Counted from the stretch's first letter, positions 33,902-42,529 are shown. The stretch: 45,660 bases of DNA from Anaerolineae bacterium (GCA_023382535.1 JAHDWA010000003.1:1-45660), one strand, 5' to 3'. Made by a program: numbers and translations. The notes: generated by a model not told the origin, from the letters alone.

Positions 33902-35023
33902 TTATTCCAACGTTTTCTTAAAGCGGGTAGCGGCCAAGACGACGACAACCGTACTAAAGACAAGGACGGCCAATACCTGTTCCAACAAAACCTCCAGCCC
34001 CACCCCTTTTAAGATGATACCGCGCATGATGACCATAGCGTAGCGAGCCGGAACCAGATAGGTGATAAGCTGCAGCCAGCGGGGCATGGCTTCGATGGGG
34101 AACATAAAACCACTCAGATAGATCGTTGGCAGGGCCGTAGCAAAGGTCATGAGCAGAGCTTCCTGCTGGGTGGTGGCGACGCTGGAAACCATGATCCCGA
34201 CCCCCAGAGAGGTCAGCATGAACAGGGCCGCCAGTCCCAACAACAGGGGGATACTGCCGTTAATCGGTACTCCAAAAAGCAGCACCCCAATGGTCAGAAC
34301 CTCGATCACGATCACAAACGAAATCACCACATAGGGCAGCACCTTGGCCATCACCAGTTCAATGGGCCGGATGGGGGTGATGATGAGTTGTTCGATTGTG
34401 CCCAGCTCGCGCTCGCGGACAATAGAGGTTGCTGTAAAGAGAATGGTAAAGATAAAAAGGACCACCACGATCATGCCGGGAATCGTAAAATAGGTGCTTT
34501 TCAGGTCAGGGTTGTACCAGACTCGCGGCCTGACCTCAACCCCCGGCATCTGGTCGGCTGACACGCCCAGCTTTTGCTCGATGAGGCTGACCCCAACGGC
34601 CTGGCCCACTCCCTGTGAGGCCGAAAACAGGGTATTAGCCGCCGTGGAGTCCGAGCCATCAATCAAAAAGGCGACTTCCGCCTTTTCCTGGGCCGTCACT
34701 TTTTGGCCGTAGCCAGCGGGGATAATCAATGCACCACGCACGTCGCCATGCTCGATCAAATAAATCAGCTCGTCCTCCCTGGCAACATACTGCACGATGT
34801 CAAAGGCGTTCGAGGCCAGGTAGGCGGCAATTAAACGGCGGCTGTGCACACTCTTGTCGCCGTCATAAACGGCGATACGCAGATGTTCGATATCGGTGGT
34901 GGCGGCAAACCCCAGGAGAATCAGCATCATCACCGGCATCACGATCATGATGCCCAGGGTGCGCGGGTCGCGCCGGATATGGATAAATTCTTTGGAAACT
35001 AAGTGGGCCAGTCTGAGTAACAT
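33902..35023 (-). CDS. ABC-2-type exporter permease (373 aa)
   Basis: An N-terminal amphipathic segment (HLVSKEFIHIRRDPRTLGIM) leads into the first transmembrane helix, then a large extracytoplasmic domain (about 50-175, with AVYDGDKSVHSRRLIAAYL), then five more helices, with TATSIVRERELGTIEQLIIT and PIRPIELVMAKVLPYVVISF, the typical ABC-2 pattern. Its stop lies three bases from the next gene's region, so the permeases are tightly packed. It is a close paralogue of the upstream permease and probably forms a heterodimer with it. Substrate unknown. Confidence 0.94.
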   Translation of the reverse strand: MLLRLAHLVSKEFIHIRRDPRTLGIMIVMPVMMLILLGFAATTDIEHLRIAVYDGDKSVHSRRLIAAYLASNAFDIVQYVAREDELIYLIEHGDVRGALIIPAGYGQKVTAQEKAEVAFLIDGSDSTAANTLFSASQGVGQAVGVSLIEQKLGVSADQMPGVEVRPRVWYNPDLKSTYFTIPGMIVVVLFIFTILFTATSIVRERELGTIEQLIITPIRPIELVMAKVLPYVVISFVIVIEVLTIGVLLFGVPINGSIPLLLGLAALFMLTSLGVGIMVSSVATTQQEALLMTFATALPTIYLSGFMFPIEAMPRWLQLITYLVPARYAMVIMRGIILKGVGLEVLLEQVLAVLVFSTVVVVLAATRFKKTLE

Positions 35024-35025
35024 AA

Positions 35026-36144
35026 TCAGCCTAACTTTTTCTTAAAACGGGTAGAAGCCAGGGTGACAATAATGACGGTAAAGATGAGAATCGCTCCTAC
35101 CTGGTCCTGCAAAACTTCCAAGCCAACGCCTTTGAGCAGGATGCTGCGCATGATGATCAGACCATACCGCGCCGGGAAGATATAACTCAGAAGCTGTAAC
35201 AGCGGCGGCATGGCCTCGATGGGAAAAAGGAAGCCGCTTAGGAAAATGGTCGGCATAACAGTAGCAAAAGTCATCATAAAAGCCTCTACCTGCGTCCTGG
35301 CGGCGCTGGAAATGAAGATGCCAATCCCCAAGGCCGTGACCAGAAACAGGCTGCACAGGCCCAACAGCAGGGGGATGCTGCCATTAATCGGCATGCCAAA
35401 GATCAGTACCCCTAGGGTTAGCACCTCGATGATAACGAAGAAAGAGACAAGGATGTAAGGCAGTACTTTGGCTACAACAAGCTCGATGGAGCGGACGGGC
35501 GTGACAATCAACTGCTCGATGGTCCCCAGTTCGCGCTCCCGGACAATAGAGGTCGAGGTAAAAAGGGTGGTAAACAGGAACAAGATCATGACAATAGTGC
35601 CGGGAATTAAAAAGTGGGAGCTTTCCATGTTGGGGTTGTACCAGACTCGCGGCCTGACCTCGACGCCCGGCAGGGGACCCCGCACAGCCAACTGTTGCTC
35701 CAACAGCTTCATCGAGACCGCCTGCCCCACCTGTTGGGAGGCGGCAAAAACCGTTCGGGCTACGGTCGGGTCCGAGCCGTCCACCAGGAAAGCGACATCA
35801 GTGCGCTCGCGGGCCGCCATATCACGGCCGTAACCGGCCGGGATCACCAGAGCGCTGCGCACATCGTTGTGATCAATCAAATAGCGCAGCTCTTCTTCTT
35901 TGTCTACATAGAACACAACATCGAAGTAGTTAGAGGCCTGGTAGGCTTCGATGAGGGCACGGCTTTGAGGAGTTTTATCGGCGTCATAAACGGCGGTGCG
36001 CAGGTGCTCAATATCGGTGGTGGCGGCGTAGCCCAGGAGGATCAGCATGAGGATGGGCATGACAATCATGATCGCCAGCGTGCGCGGATCACGGATGACA
36101 TGGATAAATTCTTTGCGGATTAGACTCAAGATTCTGCGAAACAT
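35026..36144 (-). CDS. ABC-2-type exporter permease (372 aa), first structural gene of the operon
   Basis: Same layout as the downstream permease: LIRKEFIHVIRDPRTLAIM, first helix, extracytoplasmic domain with AVYDADKTPQSRALIEAYQ, then TSTSIVRERELGTIEQLIVT and five membrane helices ending near ILIFTVIIVTLASTRFKKKL. Its stop is two bases before the downstream start, so translation is coupled. It resembles YbhR/YbhS-type exporter subunits. It lies 40 bases after tetR in the same transcript. Confidence 0.94.
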   Translation of the reverse strand: MFRRILSLIRKEFIHVIRDPRTLAIMIVMPILMLILLGYAATTDIEHLRTAVYDADKTPQSRALIEAYQASNYFDVVFYVDKEEELRYLIDHNDVRSALVIPAGYGRDMAARERTDVAFLVDGSDPTVARTVFAASQQVGQAVSMKLLEQQLAVRGPLPGVEVRPRVWYNPNMESSHFLIPGTIVMILFLFTTLFTSTSIVRERELGTIEQLIVTPVRSIELVVAKVLPYILVSFFVIIEVLTLGVLIFGMPINGSIPLLLGLCSLFLVTALGIGIFISSAARTQVEAFMMTFATVMPTIFLSGFLFPIEAMPPLLQLLSYIFPARYGLIIMRSILLKGVGLEVLQDQVGAILIFTVIIVTLASTRFKKKLG

Positions 36145-36184
36145 AATTCAACACCCTGCCAGAAGAAATTCAAGTTAAGGGACC

Positions 36185-36826
36185 TCATTGCTTATTCTCA
36201 TCGGCTCGCTCTGGATTTAAAAGCATCCCCACAAAGAGAGAGGCTAATTCCTCGATCAGGGCATCGGGCGAGATGTCTTCATACCTGGCATCGAGGCTAG
36301 CCAGTTTCATGGCAAAGTTTACGACGATAGACCCAATAAAAACGCGAGTCGCAATGACCGGATTAACCGGGCGAAACAAGCCGGAGTCAATATGGGTCTG
36401 GATATATTGCTCCAGGAAACCGGCTACCGGCATGGCCAGTTTTTGATAAACCTCCTGGCGCAGCTCGGGGTCGGTAAACATTTCGGCCAGGATAGGCATA
36501 ATCAGGTAACCGCGTTCCTGAGCCAATTGATAACGATCGCGGAGAATGATGGTGATAAATTCTTTAGGGTCAGCGGGCGGCTGCGTGTTGATGATGCTCT
36601 TGAGAGATTGAAGGGCCAGCAGCTCAATCATTGCTAGCAGTAACTCACGTTTGTTGGCGAAGTAGTTGTATATCGTTCCTTCGGACACACCGGCAGTCTG
36701 GGCAATCTCCCTTGTGGTAGCTTTGTGATACCCCTTCTCAGCAAAAACCTGGGCTGCGCCCATTAAGATTTGCCGGCGCCGGGCTTCGGCCATCTGTTCC
36801 TTGAAATCTATAGTTTCGTTTATCAT
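36185..36826 (-). CDS. TetR-family repressor of the ABC exporter operon (213 aa)
   Basis: The helix-turn-helix reads TTREIAQTAGVSEGTIYNYF followed by ANKRELLLAM; the ligand-binding part is all-helical and about 150 residues long. The ATG at 36826 is preferred over a GTG at 36862, because the GTG lies inside the operator and only about 16 bases after the predicted transcription start. TetR proteins dissociate from DNA on binding a small molecule, often the exported drug. As first gene of the operon with an operator on its promoter, it should repress itself and the exporter. Confidence 0.93.
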   Translation of the reverse strand: MINETIDFKEQMAEARRRQILMGAAQVFAEKGYHKATTREIAQTAGVSEGTIYNYFANKRELLLAMIELLALQSLKSIINTQPPADPKEFITIILRDRYQLAQERGYLIMPILAEMFTDPELRQEVYQKLAMPVAGFLEQYIQTHIDSGLFRPVNPVIATRVFIGSIVVNFAMKLASLDARYEDISPDALIEELASLFVGMLLNPERADENKQ

Positions 36827-36859
36827 GATGTACTCGCAAAATTTAGTTAATTGAGTAGT

Positions 36860-36913
36860 CACTCATTTGAGTGAGTACACACTCATTTTACTCTAAAAAC
36901 TGCCTATTGTCAA
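36860..36913 (-). promoter_or_regulatory. Promoter and TetR operator of the exporter operon
   Basis: Minus strand: TTGACA (36908-36913), 17-base spacer, TAAAAT (36885-36890). Overlapping the start site is CACTCA-TT-TGAGTG (36860-36873) and a further CACTCA (36880-36885), giving two overlapping inverted repeats of the TGAGTG unit. Repressor bound there would block polymerase. TGAGTG-type palindromes are usual for TetR operators. Confidence 0.8.
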
Positions 36914-37024
36914 TACGCGGTTTGTTGTAGTTTTGCTTTTGATCGGCTAAATTCTCAAGTAATGGCACTTTTGTCCTCTGGCAATTCTGCTAAAAGTAGT
37001 TTAACTTTGACAGAGGAGGGCAGC

Positions 37025-37063
37025 ATGTCCACAAGGCCGGAATTGTTTTTTGATGATGATTAA
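37025..37063 (+). CDS. 12-codon ORF with a strong ribosome site
   Basis: GAGGAGGG at 37013-37020 is four bases before an ATG that opens a short frame, MSTRPELFFDDD, then TAA. The downstream gene's promoter (37097-37125) starts after it, so it is not a leader peptide of that transcript unless another promoter is used. It could be a very small protein or the remnant of a lost gene. The gap 36914-37096 otherwise shows nothing. Confidence 0.25.
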   Translation: MSTRPELFFDDD

Positions 37064-37096
37064 GGATCAATAGTACCTTAACCTTAACAGAAAATC

Positions 37097-37125
37097 TCGA
37101 CAATTTAAGAAGCCTTTAGTATAAT
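37097..37125 (+). promoter_or_regulatory. Promoter of the AAA ATPase gene
   Basis: TCGACA (37097-37102), 17-base spacer, TATAAT (37120-37125). The predicted start near 37132 gives a leader of about 70 bases. Confidence 0.75.
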
Positions 37126-37202
37126 TAGCCCTGGAAAATAATTTTTTTGAGCTGCCCCCCACTATTTAAATTGCATATAACCTATCGTTGGAGAAACAGC
37201 CA

Positions 37203-38588
37203 ATGGCTACGACTGGATCTTTGAAGCAATTGACCAATACAGGCACAATGTCGCCACAACGGCCCCTCTCAAGCACGGCGCAATTGACTGCCCCCAGCAT
37301 TCAGCGCTTTAAGGGGATGGTCGAACTTTTGACTCCCCCGGCTTCGTTAGATGATTTGGATATTAACCAGGGGGCGGTGGTTGATATTCTTTTACGCTTG
37401 ACCTACAACGAGGGTGAGGTTAGCGCCACCCACGCCGAAGAGGTCGTTAAACTTCCTTACCGGATTATTGACGATTTATTAGCCTGGATGCAGCAGGAAC
37501 ACATGTTAGAAGTGGCCAAAGCCGTGGGCAGCCTGGGTCGGCGCGGCTATGTTTACAGCCTCACCGACGGCGGGCGGAACAGGGCCAAGGAAGCTTTTGA
37601 GCGGACGCAGTATGTCGGCCCGGCCCCTGTGCCGCTGGAGAAGTACACTAAATCCGTTTTGGCGCAGGCCACCATTGAAAAACTAACACGACCCGAGGTT
37701 CAACAAGCCTTAAGCCACCTTATTTTGCCTAAGGATTTTGACCGCAAAATTGGCCCGGCGGTTAACTCCGGCAGCTCGCTCTTTTTGTACGGTCCGCCGG
37801 GAAATGGTAAAACGACTATTTCTGAAGCCATTGCCAAAATGCTGGGCGGCGGCGAGCCAATCTGGATGCCTTACGCCATTACCATCGGTGGCGCGATTAT
37901 TCAGATTTATGATAGCCTGATTCACAAATTCAGTACCGACGAGCGGGGCGGAGCGGATAATCGCTGGGGACTGTTCCAGCGGCCGGGGGTTATGGTCGGC
38001 GGCGAATTGACCATGGAACATCTGGACTTGCGTTACGAGCCGGTGGCGAAATTTTACGAAGCGCCCTTGCAGTTGAAAGCTAACGGGGGCATGTTCCTCA
38101 TTGATGACTTTGGCCGCCAACAGATTAGCCCAACCCAGCTTTTAAATCGTTGGATTGTGCCCCTGGAAACTCGGATTGACTTTTTGCGCCTCAATTCCGG
38201 CATGACCTTTCAGATACCCTTTAAGCAGTTGCTGGTATTCAGCACTAACTTGGACCCGGATGACCTGGTGGACGGAGCATTTCTGCGCCGCATCCAGATC
38301 AAGGTGGGTGTCTTTGGTCCCGACGAAAAGATGTTTTACCAAATTTTTGCCAATCAGGCTGAGGCGTTGGGCTTTCCAGAGGTAGACCGGGAGTCGTTTC
38401 TCTATTTTCTTAATGAGTGGTATCGAAAAACGGGCAAACCCCTTCAGTCGGTTCACCCCCGTGATATTTTGAAAGCGGTGAAGGTTTTATGCGAATACGC
38501 TAATGAGCCGCTGCACATGACCCCGGGGCTAATCGAGGAAGCCTGCCAGGGATACTTTGTTAAGGCCAAATCGGGCCAGATTTTGTAA
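37203..38588 (+). CDS. Winged-helix AAA-family ATPase (461 aa)
   Basis: An N-terminal tail rich in Ser/Thr/Gln (about 1-40) is followed by a winged-helix-like region (about 50-145; DINQGAVVDILLRLTYNEGE, then RIIDDLLAWMQQEHMLEVAK and GRRGYVYSLTDGGRNRA) and an AAA core with Walker A FLYGPPGNGKTTISEAIAK and Walker B GGMFLIDDFGRQQIS, then a helical lid (SVHPRDILKAVKVLCEYANE). The ATG at 37203 is chosen for GGAG nine bases upstream, over a TTG at 37188. It is a single-gene unit with its own promoter and terminator. It is probably an oligomeric cytoplasmic remodeller; the target is unknown. Confidence 0.88.
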   Translation: MATTGSLKQLTNTGTMSPQRPLSSTAQLTAPSIQRFKGMVELLTPPASLDDLDINQGAVVDILLRLTYNEGEVSATHAEEVVKLPYRIIDDLLAWMQQEHMLEVAKAVGSLGRRGYVYSLTDGGRNRAKEAFERTQYVGPAPVPLEKYTKSVLAQATIEKLTRPEVQQALSHLILPKDFDRKIGPAVNSGSSLFLYGPPGNGKTTISEAIAKMLGGGEPIWMPYAITIGGAIIQIYDSLIHKFSTDERGGADNRWGLFQRPGVMVGGELTMEHLDLRYEPVAKFYEAPLQLKANGGMFLIDDFGRQQISPTQLLNRWIVPLETRIDFLRLNSGMTFQIPFKQLLVFSTNLDPDDLVDGAFLRRIQIKVGVFGPDEKMFYQIFANQAEALGFPEVDRESFLYFLNEWYRKTGKPLQSVHPRDILKAVKVLCEYANEPLHMTPGLIEEACQGYFVKAKSGQIL

Positions 38589-38646
38589 GGGCATTTCAGC
38601 GCCCAAAACTCAGTTTGGACACGAGAGTTTTGAGAAAAGGCAGGAT

Positions 38647-39624
38647 TTAAGGTTTGAGGTAGGTCTGGTAACTCGCCAGACCTTTTTTTTCGTTTTTGGG
38701 CCGGGTGTAACTGGCGATAGACGCGCTCAGGTGCGCCCCAAAAATGGCAATCACGCTGCTCAAGTAAATCCATAACATCAAGGCTACCAGTGCACCAATC
38801 GAGCCGTAGACCAACTGGTATCGGGCCAGACCGCTATTCAAGTACCAGACAAAACCTGCCCGATTGACTTCCCAGGCCGAGGCGGCTATTAAAGCGCCCC
38901 AGTTGGCTTCGGACCATTTAACTTTAGTGTTCGGGATCCACCAGTACAGGAGTAAAAATACAAAATACATCAACACCCAGGGAATCAACCAGGTCAAAAT
39001 TCCCCACAGGAGAGAAGTGTAAATAGCAACATCGCCCAACAGGGGAACGCTCAACTGGCTCAAAATGTTAAAAAGCGTTACCAGGAACAGCGACAGGATG
39101 AGCAGCAGCCCAATCAAACTACCGGCGATGACCAAGGCCATGAGGCGCACCCGTAAGAAATGATGAGTGCCGGCATTGCGCCAGGCCCGGTTGATATTGT
39201 GCGTCAGGGCATTAAAGACCGCTGTCGCTGACCAGGCTAAACCAATCGTACCGAGCAAGCCTACCGTACCGCGTATCTCCAGCATATGTTCGATGTTCTT
39301 CTCAACCAAATCCCGGGCTGTAGGCAGTGCTTCGGTAACAGAAGCCAGGACCTGCCGCTGCACCTGTTCGTCCTTTAAAACCGAGCTGCCCACCGCCACC
39401 AGGAAAAAGAGAAGGGGAAAAAGTGAAAACAAAGCATAGTAAGCAATGGCTGCGGCCCCTTCGAGGGCGCGGGCATGCAGAAAACCCTGGAACGCGTCAA
39501 CGACAATTCCTAAAATACCCTGGCTCAACCGATTTACGCGCCGGTAGCGCGCCTGGGCTTTGACTTTAAGGCTCTTTTTGGCGGTCTCGTTGATTACTAG
39601 ACGGCCTTTATCTTTTCGTACCAT
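38647..39624 (-). CDS. YihY/BrkB-family inner membrane protein (325 aa)
   Basis: Family hallmarks: ALEGAAAIAYYALFSLFPLL near residue 55, IGLAWSATAVFNALTHNINR, and about six transmembrane helices. Members were once called RNase BN but are membrane proteins of uncertain function. A basic N-terminus (KKSLKVKAQARYRRVNR) faces the cytoplasm. Its last codons (about KKGLASYQTYLKP) lie inside the plus-strand terminator of the AAA gene, so two convergent units share sequence. Confidence 0.92.
   Translation of the reverse strand: MVRKDKGRLVINETAKKSLKVKAQARYRRVNRLSQGILGIVVDAFQGFLHARALEGAAAIAYYALFSLFPLLFFLVAVGSSVLKDEQVQRQVLASVTEALPTARDLVEKNIEHMLEIRGTVGLLGTIGLAWSATAVFNALTHNINRAWRNAGTHHFLRVRLMALVIAGSLIGLLLILSLFLVTLFNILSQLSVPLLGDVAIYTSLLWGILTWLIPWVLMYFVFLLLYWWIPNTKVKWSEANWGALIAASAWEVNRAGFVWYLNSGLARYQLVYGSIGALVALMLWIYLSSVIAIFGAHLSASIASYTRPKNEKKGLASYQTYLKP
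38661..38690 (+). terminator. Terminator of the AAA ATPase gene, inside the BrkB 3' coding end
   Basis: AGGTCTGG (38661-38668) and CCAGACCT (38676-38683) pair perfectly around seven bases and run into eight T residues. It lies 73 bases after the ATPase stop and within the antisense coding end of the BrkB gene. Confidence 0.85.
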
Positions 39625-39645
39625 CTCTGTACCCCGGTTTGGCCG

Positions 39646-40398
39646 CTAAAGTTTAACCCCTTGACGAACCACCACTGCTGACCCTTCGGCCAGAAAAGCC
39701 GAGCTGGGTGCAGCCCGCAGGCTCTCGACAAACACATCGCCATACAACCCTGATACATCGCAGTCCAAAACACTCTCACCCACTTGCCAAACTCGCCAGC
39801 GTGGATGTTCCACCTGGTACTCCACGCAGCCGCCGTCACGTTGGGCCGCATAGCCCCAGTAATGCTCGGTGATAAACTCTTCTTCCGAACCGGGAGCAAT
39901 GGGCTGTAAATCCCCTTTGGTTCGAACCTGGAGTTGGTTCCACTTTTCCTTAAAGCGCCAGCTATAGTCAACCACCAGGGAGGGCGGGGCAAAGCTGGCG
40001 GTAACTTCGTGCCGCATGGGCAAGGCCACATAATTCTCGTTATACACCCGGCGAGCCACCCCGGCGATAGCGGCTCTGGGCACAATTTCTTTAATAAAAA
40101 CGACTCCCCGCCGCCATCCTTCCGGGCCCGAGCGGCGCACGTAAAAGCGTAAATTAATCTCCTCAAAACTGCGATGAAAAGGAATAGACCACCCCAACAG
40201 CTTGGTATTGAGAAATAAAAAACCGACCATGCTGACAAAAGTTTTACCGTTCCAGCTATCCAATTCTGTGCCGTTGGGCACGTAAGATAGCAAACAGGCC
40301 GGGTCAATCTCGTAATTGAGCATGGCCAGGTAGCGCCATTCGGCGGTGAGGAATTTACGGGCGGGCGCTCCTATCTCATTCGAAGAGGGTAGGATCAT
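39646..40398 (-). CDS. DUF2071 (YqjF-like) protein (250 aa)
   Basis: ARKFLTAEWRYLAMLNYEID and LLSYVPNGTELDSWNGKTFV, then SMVGFLFLNTKLLGWSIPFH and FEEINLRFYVRR, are the conserved blocks of DUF2071. GNRYNEN-like text near VARRVYNENYVALPM and a final CDVSGLYG end it. The fold is related to acetoacetate decarboxylase-like proteins; the function is unknown. The ATG at 40398 has AAGGAAC before it; the longer frame to 40446 has no ribosome site. It is next to, and on the same strand as, the BrkB gene (21 bases apart), possibly co-transcribed. Confidence 0.9.
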   Translation of the reverse strand: MILPSSNEIGAPARKFLTAEWRYLAMLNYEIDPACLLSYVPNGTELDSWNGKTFVSMVGFLFLNTKLLGWSIPFHRSFEEINLRFYVRRSGPEGWRRGVVFIKEIVPRAAIAGVARRVYNENYVALPMRHEVTASFAPPSLVVDYSWRFKEKWNQLQVRTKGDLQPIAPGSEEEFITEHYWGYAAQRDGGCVEYQVEHPRWRVWQVGESVLDCDVSGLYGDVFVESLRAAPSSAFLAEGSAVVVRQGVKL

Positions 40399-40468
40399 GG
40401 ACTTGTTCCTTTCCTGAATTGTAATTTGCCGGGGTAGAAATAGCAAGCAAGTGAGGAGGCTTTGACGG

Positions 40469-40498
40469 TTGGTCTAATCCGGCGTTCAGTAGTATACT
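40469..40498 (+). promoter_or_regulatory. Promoter of the cupin gene
   Basis: TTGGTC (40469-40474), 18-base spacer, TATACT (40493-40498). The leader to the ATG at 40565 is about 60 bases. Weak -35. Confidence 0.45.
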
Positions 40499-40564
40499 GC
40501 ATCTCGCCCTTGTTGAAGGAGCAACCCGACTGGCTAAAACCGATCCTCGTCATTGGAGATAGAC

Positions 40565-40888
40565 ATGAATGCTTTTGAGATTTCGCAGTTAATTATTGAA
40601 CAACAGAGTTCGGGAAAGTCCTACCTGGAGTTTTTGCGGGTTCCGACTCTCAGCGTGGGCTTGTACAACCTGTCGGCAGGTGGCGTTGACCCCCAACAGC
40701 CCCATGCTGAAGACGAGGTCTACTATGTGGTGGAAGGTCGTGGCTACATTCGGGTGGGAGTGGAAGACCGCCCGGTGGAGGCAGGTACGATAGTTTTTGT
40801 TGCCGCTAACGTGGAGCATCACTTTCACTCCATCAGCGAAGATTTGAAGATCCTTGTCTTCTTTGCCCCGGCGGAGAGCAATCCCTAA
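40565..40888 (+). CDS. Single-domain cupin protein (107 aa)
   Basis: The beta-barrel motifs are QQPHAEDEVYYVVEGRG (motif 1) and GTIVFVAANVEHHFHSI (motif 2); the His and Glu of motif 1 and a His of motif 2 can bind a metal. The size is that of small metal-binding cupins (mannose-6-phosphate isomerase-like or oxygenase-like), but the substrate cannot be read. The start ATG 40565 has GGAGA about six bases upstream, better than the in-frame TTG at 40553. It stands between two genes on the opposite strand. Confidence 0.9.
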   Translation: MNAFEISQLIIEQQSSGKSYLEFLRVPTLSVGLYNLSAGGVDPQQPHAEDEVYYVVEGRGYIRVGVEDRPVEAGTIVFVAANVEHHFHSISEDLKILVFFAPAESNP

Positions 40889-40922
40889 AACGTAAAGCAT
40901 TTCTGCGATAATACCCTACGTT

Positions 40923-41816
40923 TCACATCTCTATCCACTTTGTCATCAGGTAACTGTCGTCGTCTACAAATCCTGCCGCCCGATAGAGCGCCTGAGCTGG
41001 TAGATTATCCCGTTCTATCTCCACATGAAGAGCATTGACCCCCAGCGACCGGCTCCGGGCCTTGGCAAATTTCAAACTCGATACGCCAAGATGCCGGTAC
41101 GGGTCGTGCAGATACAACTCATCCAGCAAGGCGTCACGCCCGTGGAATTCCAGGCTGTAACTAAAAGTGACTGCCATGTAGCCGACCGGCTGACCGGCTA
41201 CATGAATGAGCCAGATTTGACCTAACCCGTCCTCACCTACCAGCCGCTCCACCGCCGCTTGGCTGCCTGCCCCGGCTTCCTGTCTCAGGTTCGCCAGAAT
41301 TCCGCTATCTGTCTTTTGCCCCCGTTGAAAAGTGACTTCAGGAGGATGACTAAACGGCTGGGATTGATCCTCCGCCAGCCAGCAGGTCATCAAGTAGTGC
41401 CGGTAATCCACAAAGCCCAGGTCGGTGTATAAGGTGTGCGCTTTTACGTTCTCTTGCTCCACCTCCAGGTGCAGCGCCTTGACCCCCAATTTGCGGCACA
41501 TTTCCTCGGCAAAAGCGATAGCTCGGCGGCCAATACCCCGGCTGCGGTAATCGGGACGGACGTAGATTTCGTCAATAAAGGCGTAGCGGCCATAGGCCAG
41601 GCGGTAACCCAAAGTCAGCACCAGATAGCCGACAGCCTCGGTTTCATCGTGGATCAGCCAGACCCGGCCGGCTGCCGCGTCATCTAACAGCCGGGTCAAT
41701 CCGGCCCGGACCGCCGCTTCGTCGAACGGGTGATTGTCTTCCTGGTTAAACTTCTGGGTAAAGGGGAGCAGCGTCTCCAGGTCAGAGGGTTCGGCAACTT
41801 TAAAGATTATCTTCAT
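40923..41816 (-). CDS. Tandem GNAT acetyltransferase (two fused domains, 297 aa)
   Basis: Domain one (about 1-145) has the acetyl-CoA loop RPDYRSRGIGRRAIAFAEEM and the ending KAHTLYTDLGFVDYRHYLMT. Domain two (about 155-297) repeats the pattern with LHDPYRHLGVSSLKFAKARS and PAQALYRAAGFVDDDSYLMT. In domain two the R/Q-x-x-G-x-G/A loop is weakened (RHLGVS instead of RSRGIG), so the second half may bind substrate or lack activity. Substrate unknown. The gene is single, on the minus strand, convergent with the cupin gene. Confidence 0.92.
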   Translation of the reverse strand: MKIIFKVAEPSDLETLLPFTQKFNQEDNHPFDEAAVRAGLTRLLDDAAAGRVWLIHDETEAVGYLVLTLGYRLAYGRYAFIDEIYVRPDYRSRGIGRRAIAFAEEMCRKLGVKALHLEVEQENVKAHTLYTDLGFVDYRHYLMTCWLAEDQSQPFSHPPEVTFQRGQKTDSGILANLRQEAGAGSQAAVERLVGEDGLGQIWLIHVAGQPVGYMAVTFSYSLEFHGRDALLDELYLHDPYRHLGVSSLKFAKARSRSLGVNALHVEIERDNLPAQALYRAAGFVDDDSYLMTKWIEM

Positions 41817-41843
41817 CTTTTAGATCGGGGATGACCAGCGAAA

Positions 41844-42452
41844 TCACCGCGCTATGGGTGCGATGGGCAGTGCGGATTGCGCTAAAATGCACCAGGCATT
41901 CCAGTCGAGCCGTTCCAGGGCGTCAATGGTAGCCAGGAGGTCTTTGCCAGCCACAAAGATGCCGTGCCGGTCCGCCAGAACGGCCGCGGCCTGTTTGCGG
42001 ATGGCTTCTTCTCTGCCGCGCAGTCCGGCCACGATGTTCTCTGCCAACTGGGGACTGTGAGCCGGCGCATAAGGCGCGATGGGGGTCACACCGAATTTTT
42101 GGGTTTGTTCCAGCACCGGCTCCATCGCTCGACCGGCGGCGCAGAACGGCAAAATATGAAAAGGGTGGGCGTGAATCACCGCGCCGACATCGGCGAAGGT
42201 CCGGTAGATGGCCAAATGGGCCCGGCCCTCCCGCGAGAAACGGGGGTGTTCTAACACCGCATCGGTCGAGATGTCGCCGGAGATAATATCTTCGTCACTG
42301 AGCCGCCAATGTTTTTTGCTGCCGCTGAAGCGCGCCGAGATATGGATTTGGTCGCCGTCGCGGACACTGATGTTGCCGCCGGCTAAATCTGTTAGCCGCT
42401 GCTCAAACATGTAGCGGGCAATGTAAATAATTTGTTCTGAAATGGTCGTCAT
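41844..42452 (-). CDS. Class II aldolase/adducin-family protein (202 aa)
   Basis: Hallmarks are [17 protein letters not shown] near residue 24, [19 protein letters not shown] with the zinc-binding His pair, and [16 protein letters not shown] with the third His. Members cleave sugar phosphates such as fuculose- or rhamnulose-1-phosphate, or act as decarboxylases/epimerases. The short length and a missing specificity marker leave the substrate open. It lies 27 bases after the double GNAT gene's start and 384 bases from a sugar importer; a role in using an imported sugar is possible but not shown. Confidence 0.93.
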   Translation of the reverse strand: MTTISEQIIYIARYMFEQRLTDLAGGNISVRDGDQIHISARFSGSKKHWRLSDEDIISGDISTDAVLEHPRFSREGRAHLAIYRTFADVGAVIHAHPFHILPFCAAGRAMEPVLEQTQKFGVTPIAPYAPAHSPQLAENIVAGLRGREEAIRKQAAAVLADRHGIFVAGKDLLATIDALERLDWNAWCILAQSALPIAPIAR

Positions 42453-42529
42453 AAATTCTTCTTTCTAAAAAGTGTTCCGAACCTGCGGTACGTACCAAAA
42501 TAAAAAGCCAGCAACTGTAATATTGCTGA

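Noticed and set aside
36827..36862. GTG start for the TetR repressor
   Set aside because: It lies within the operator and about 16 bases after the predicted transcription start.
28510..36913. The ABC exporter as the RiPP's transporter
   Set aside because: It is more than 15 kb away, in its own TetR-controlled operon, and lacks the C39 peptidase domain of NHLP exporters.
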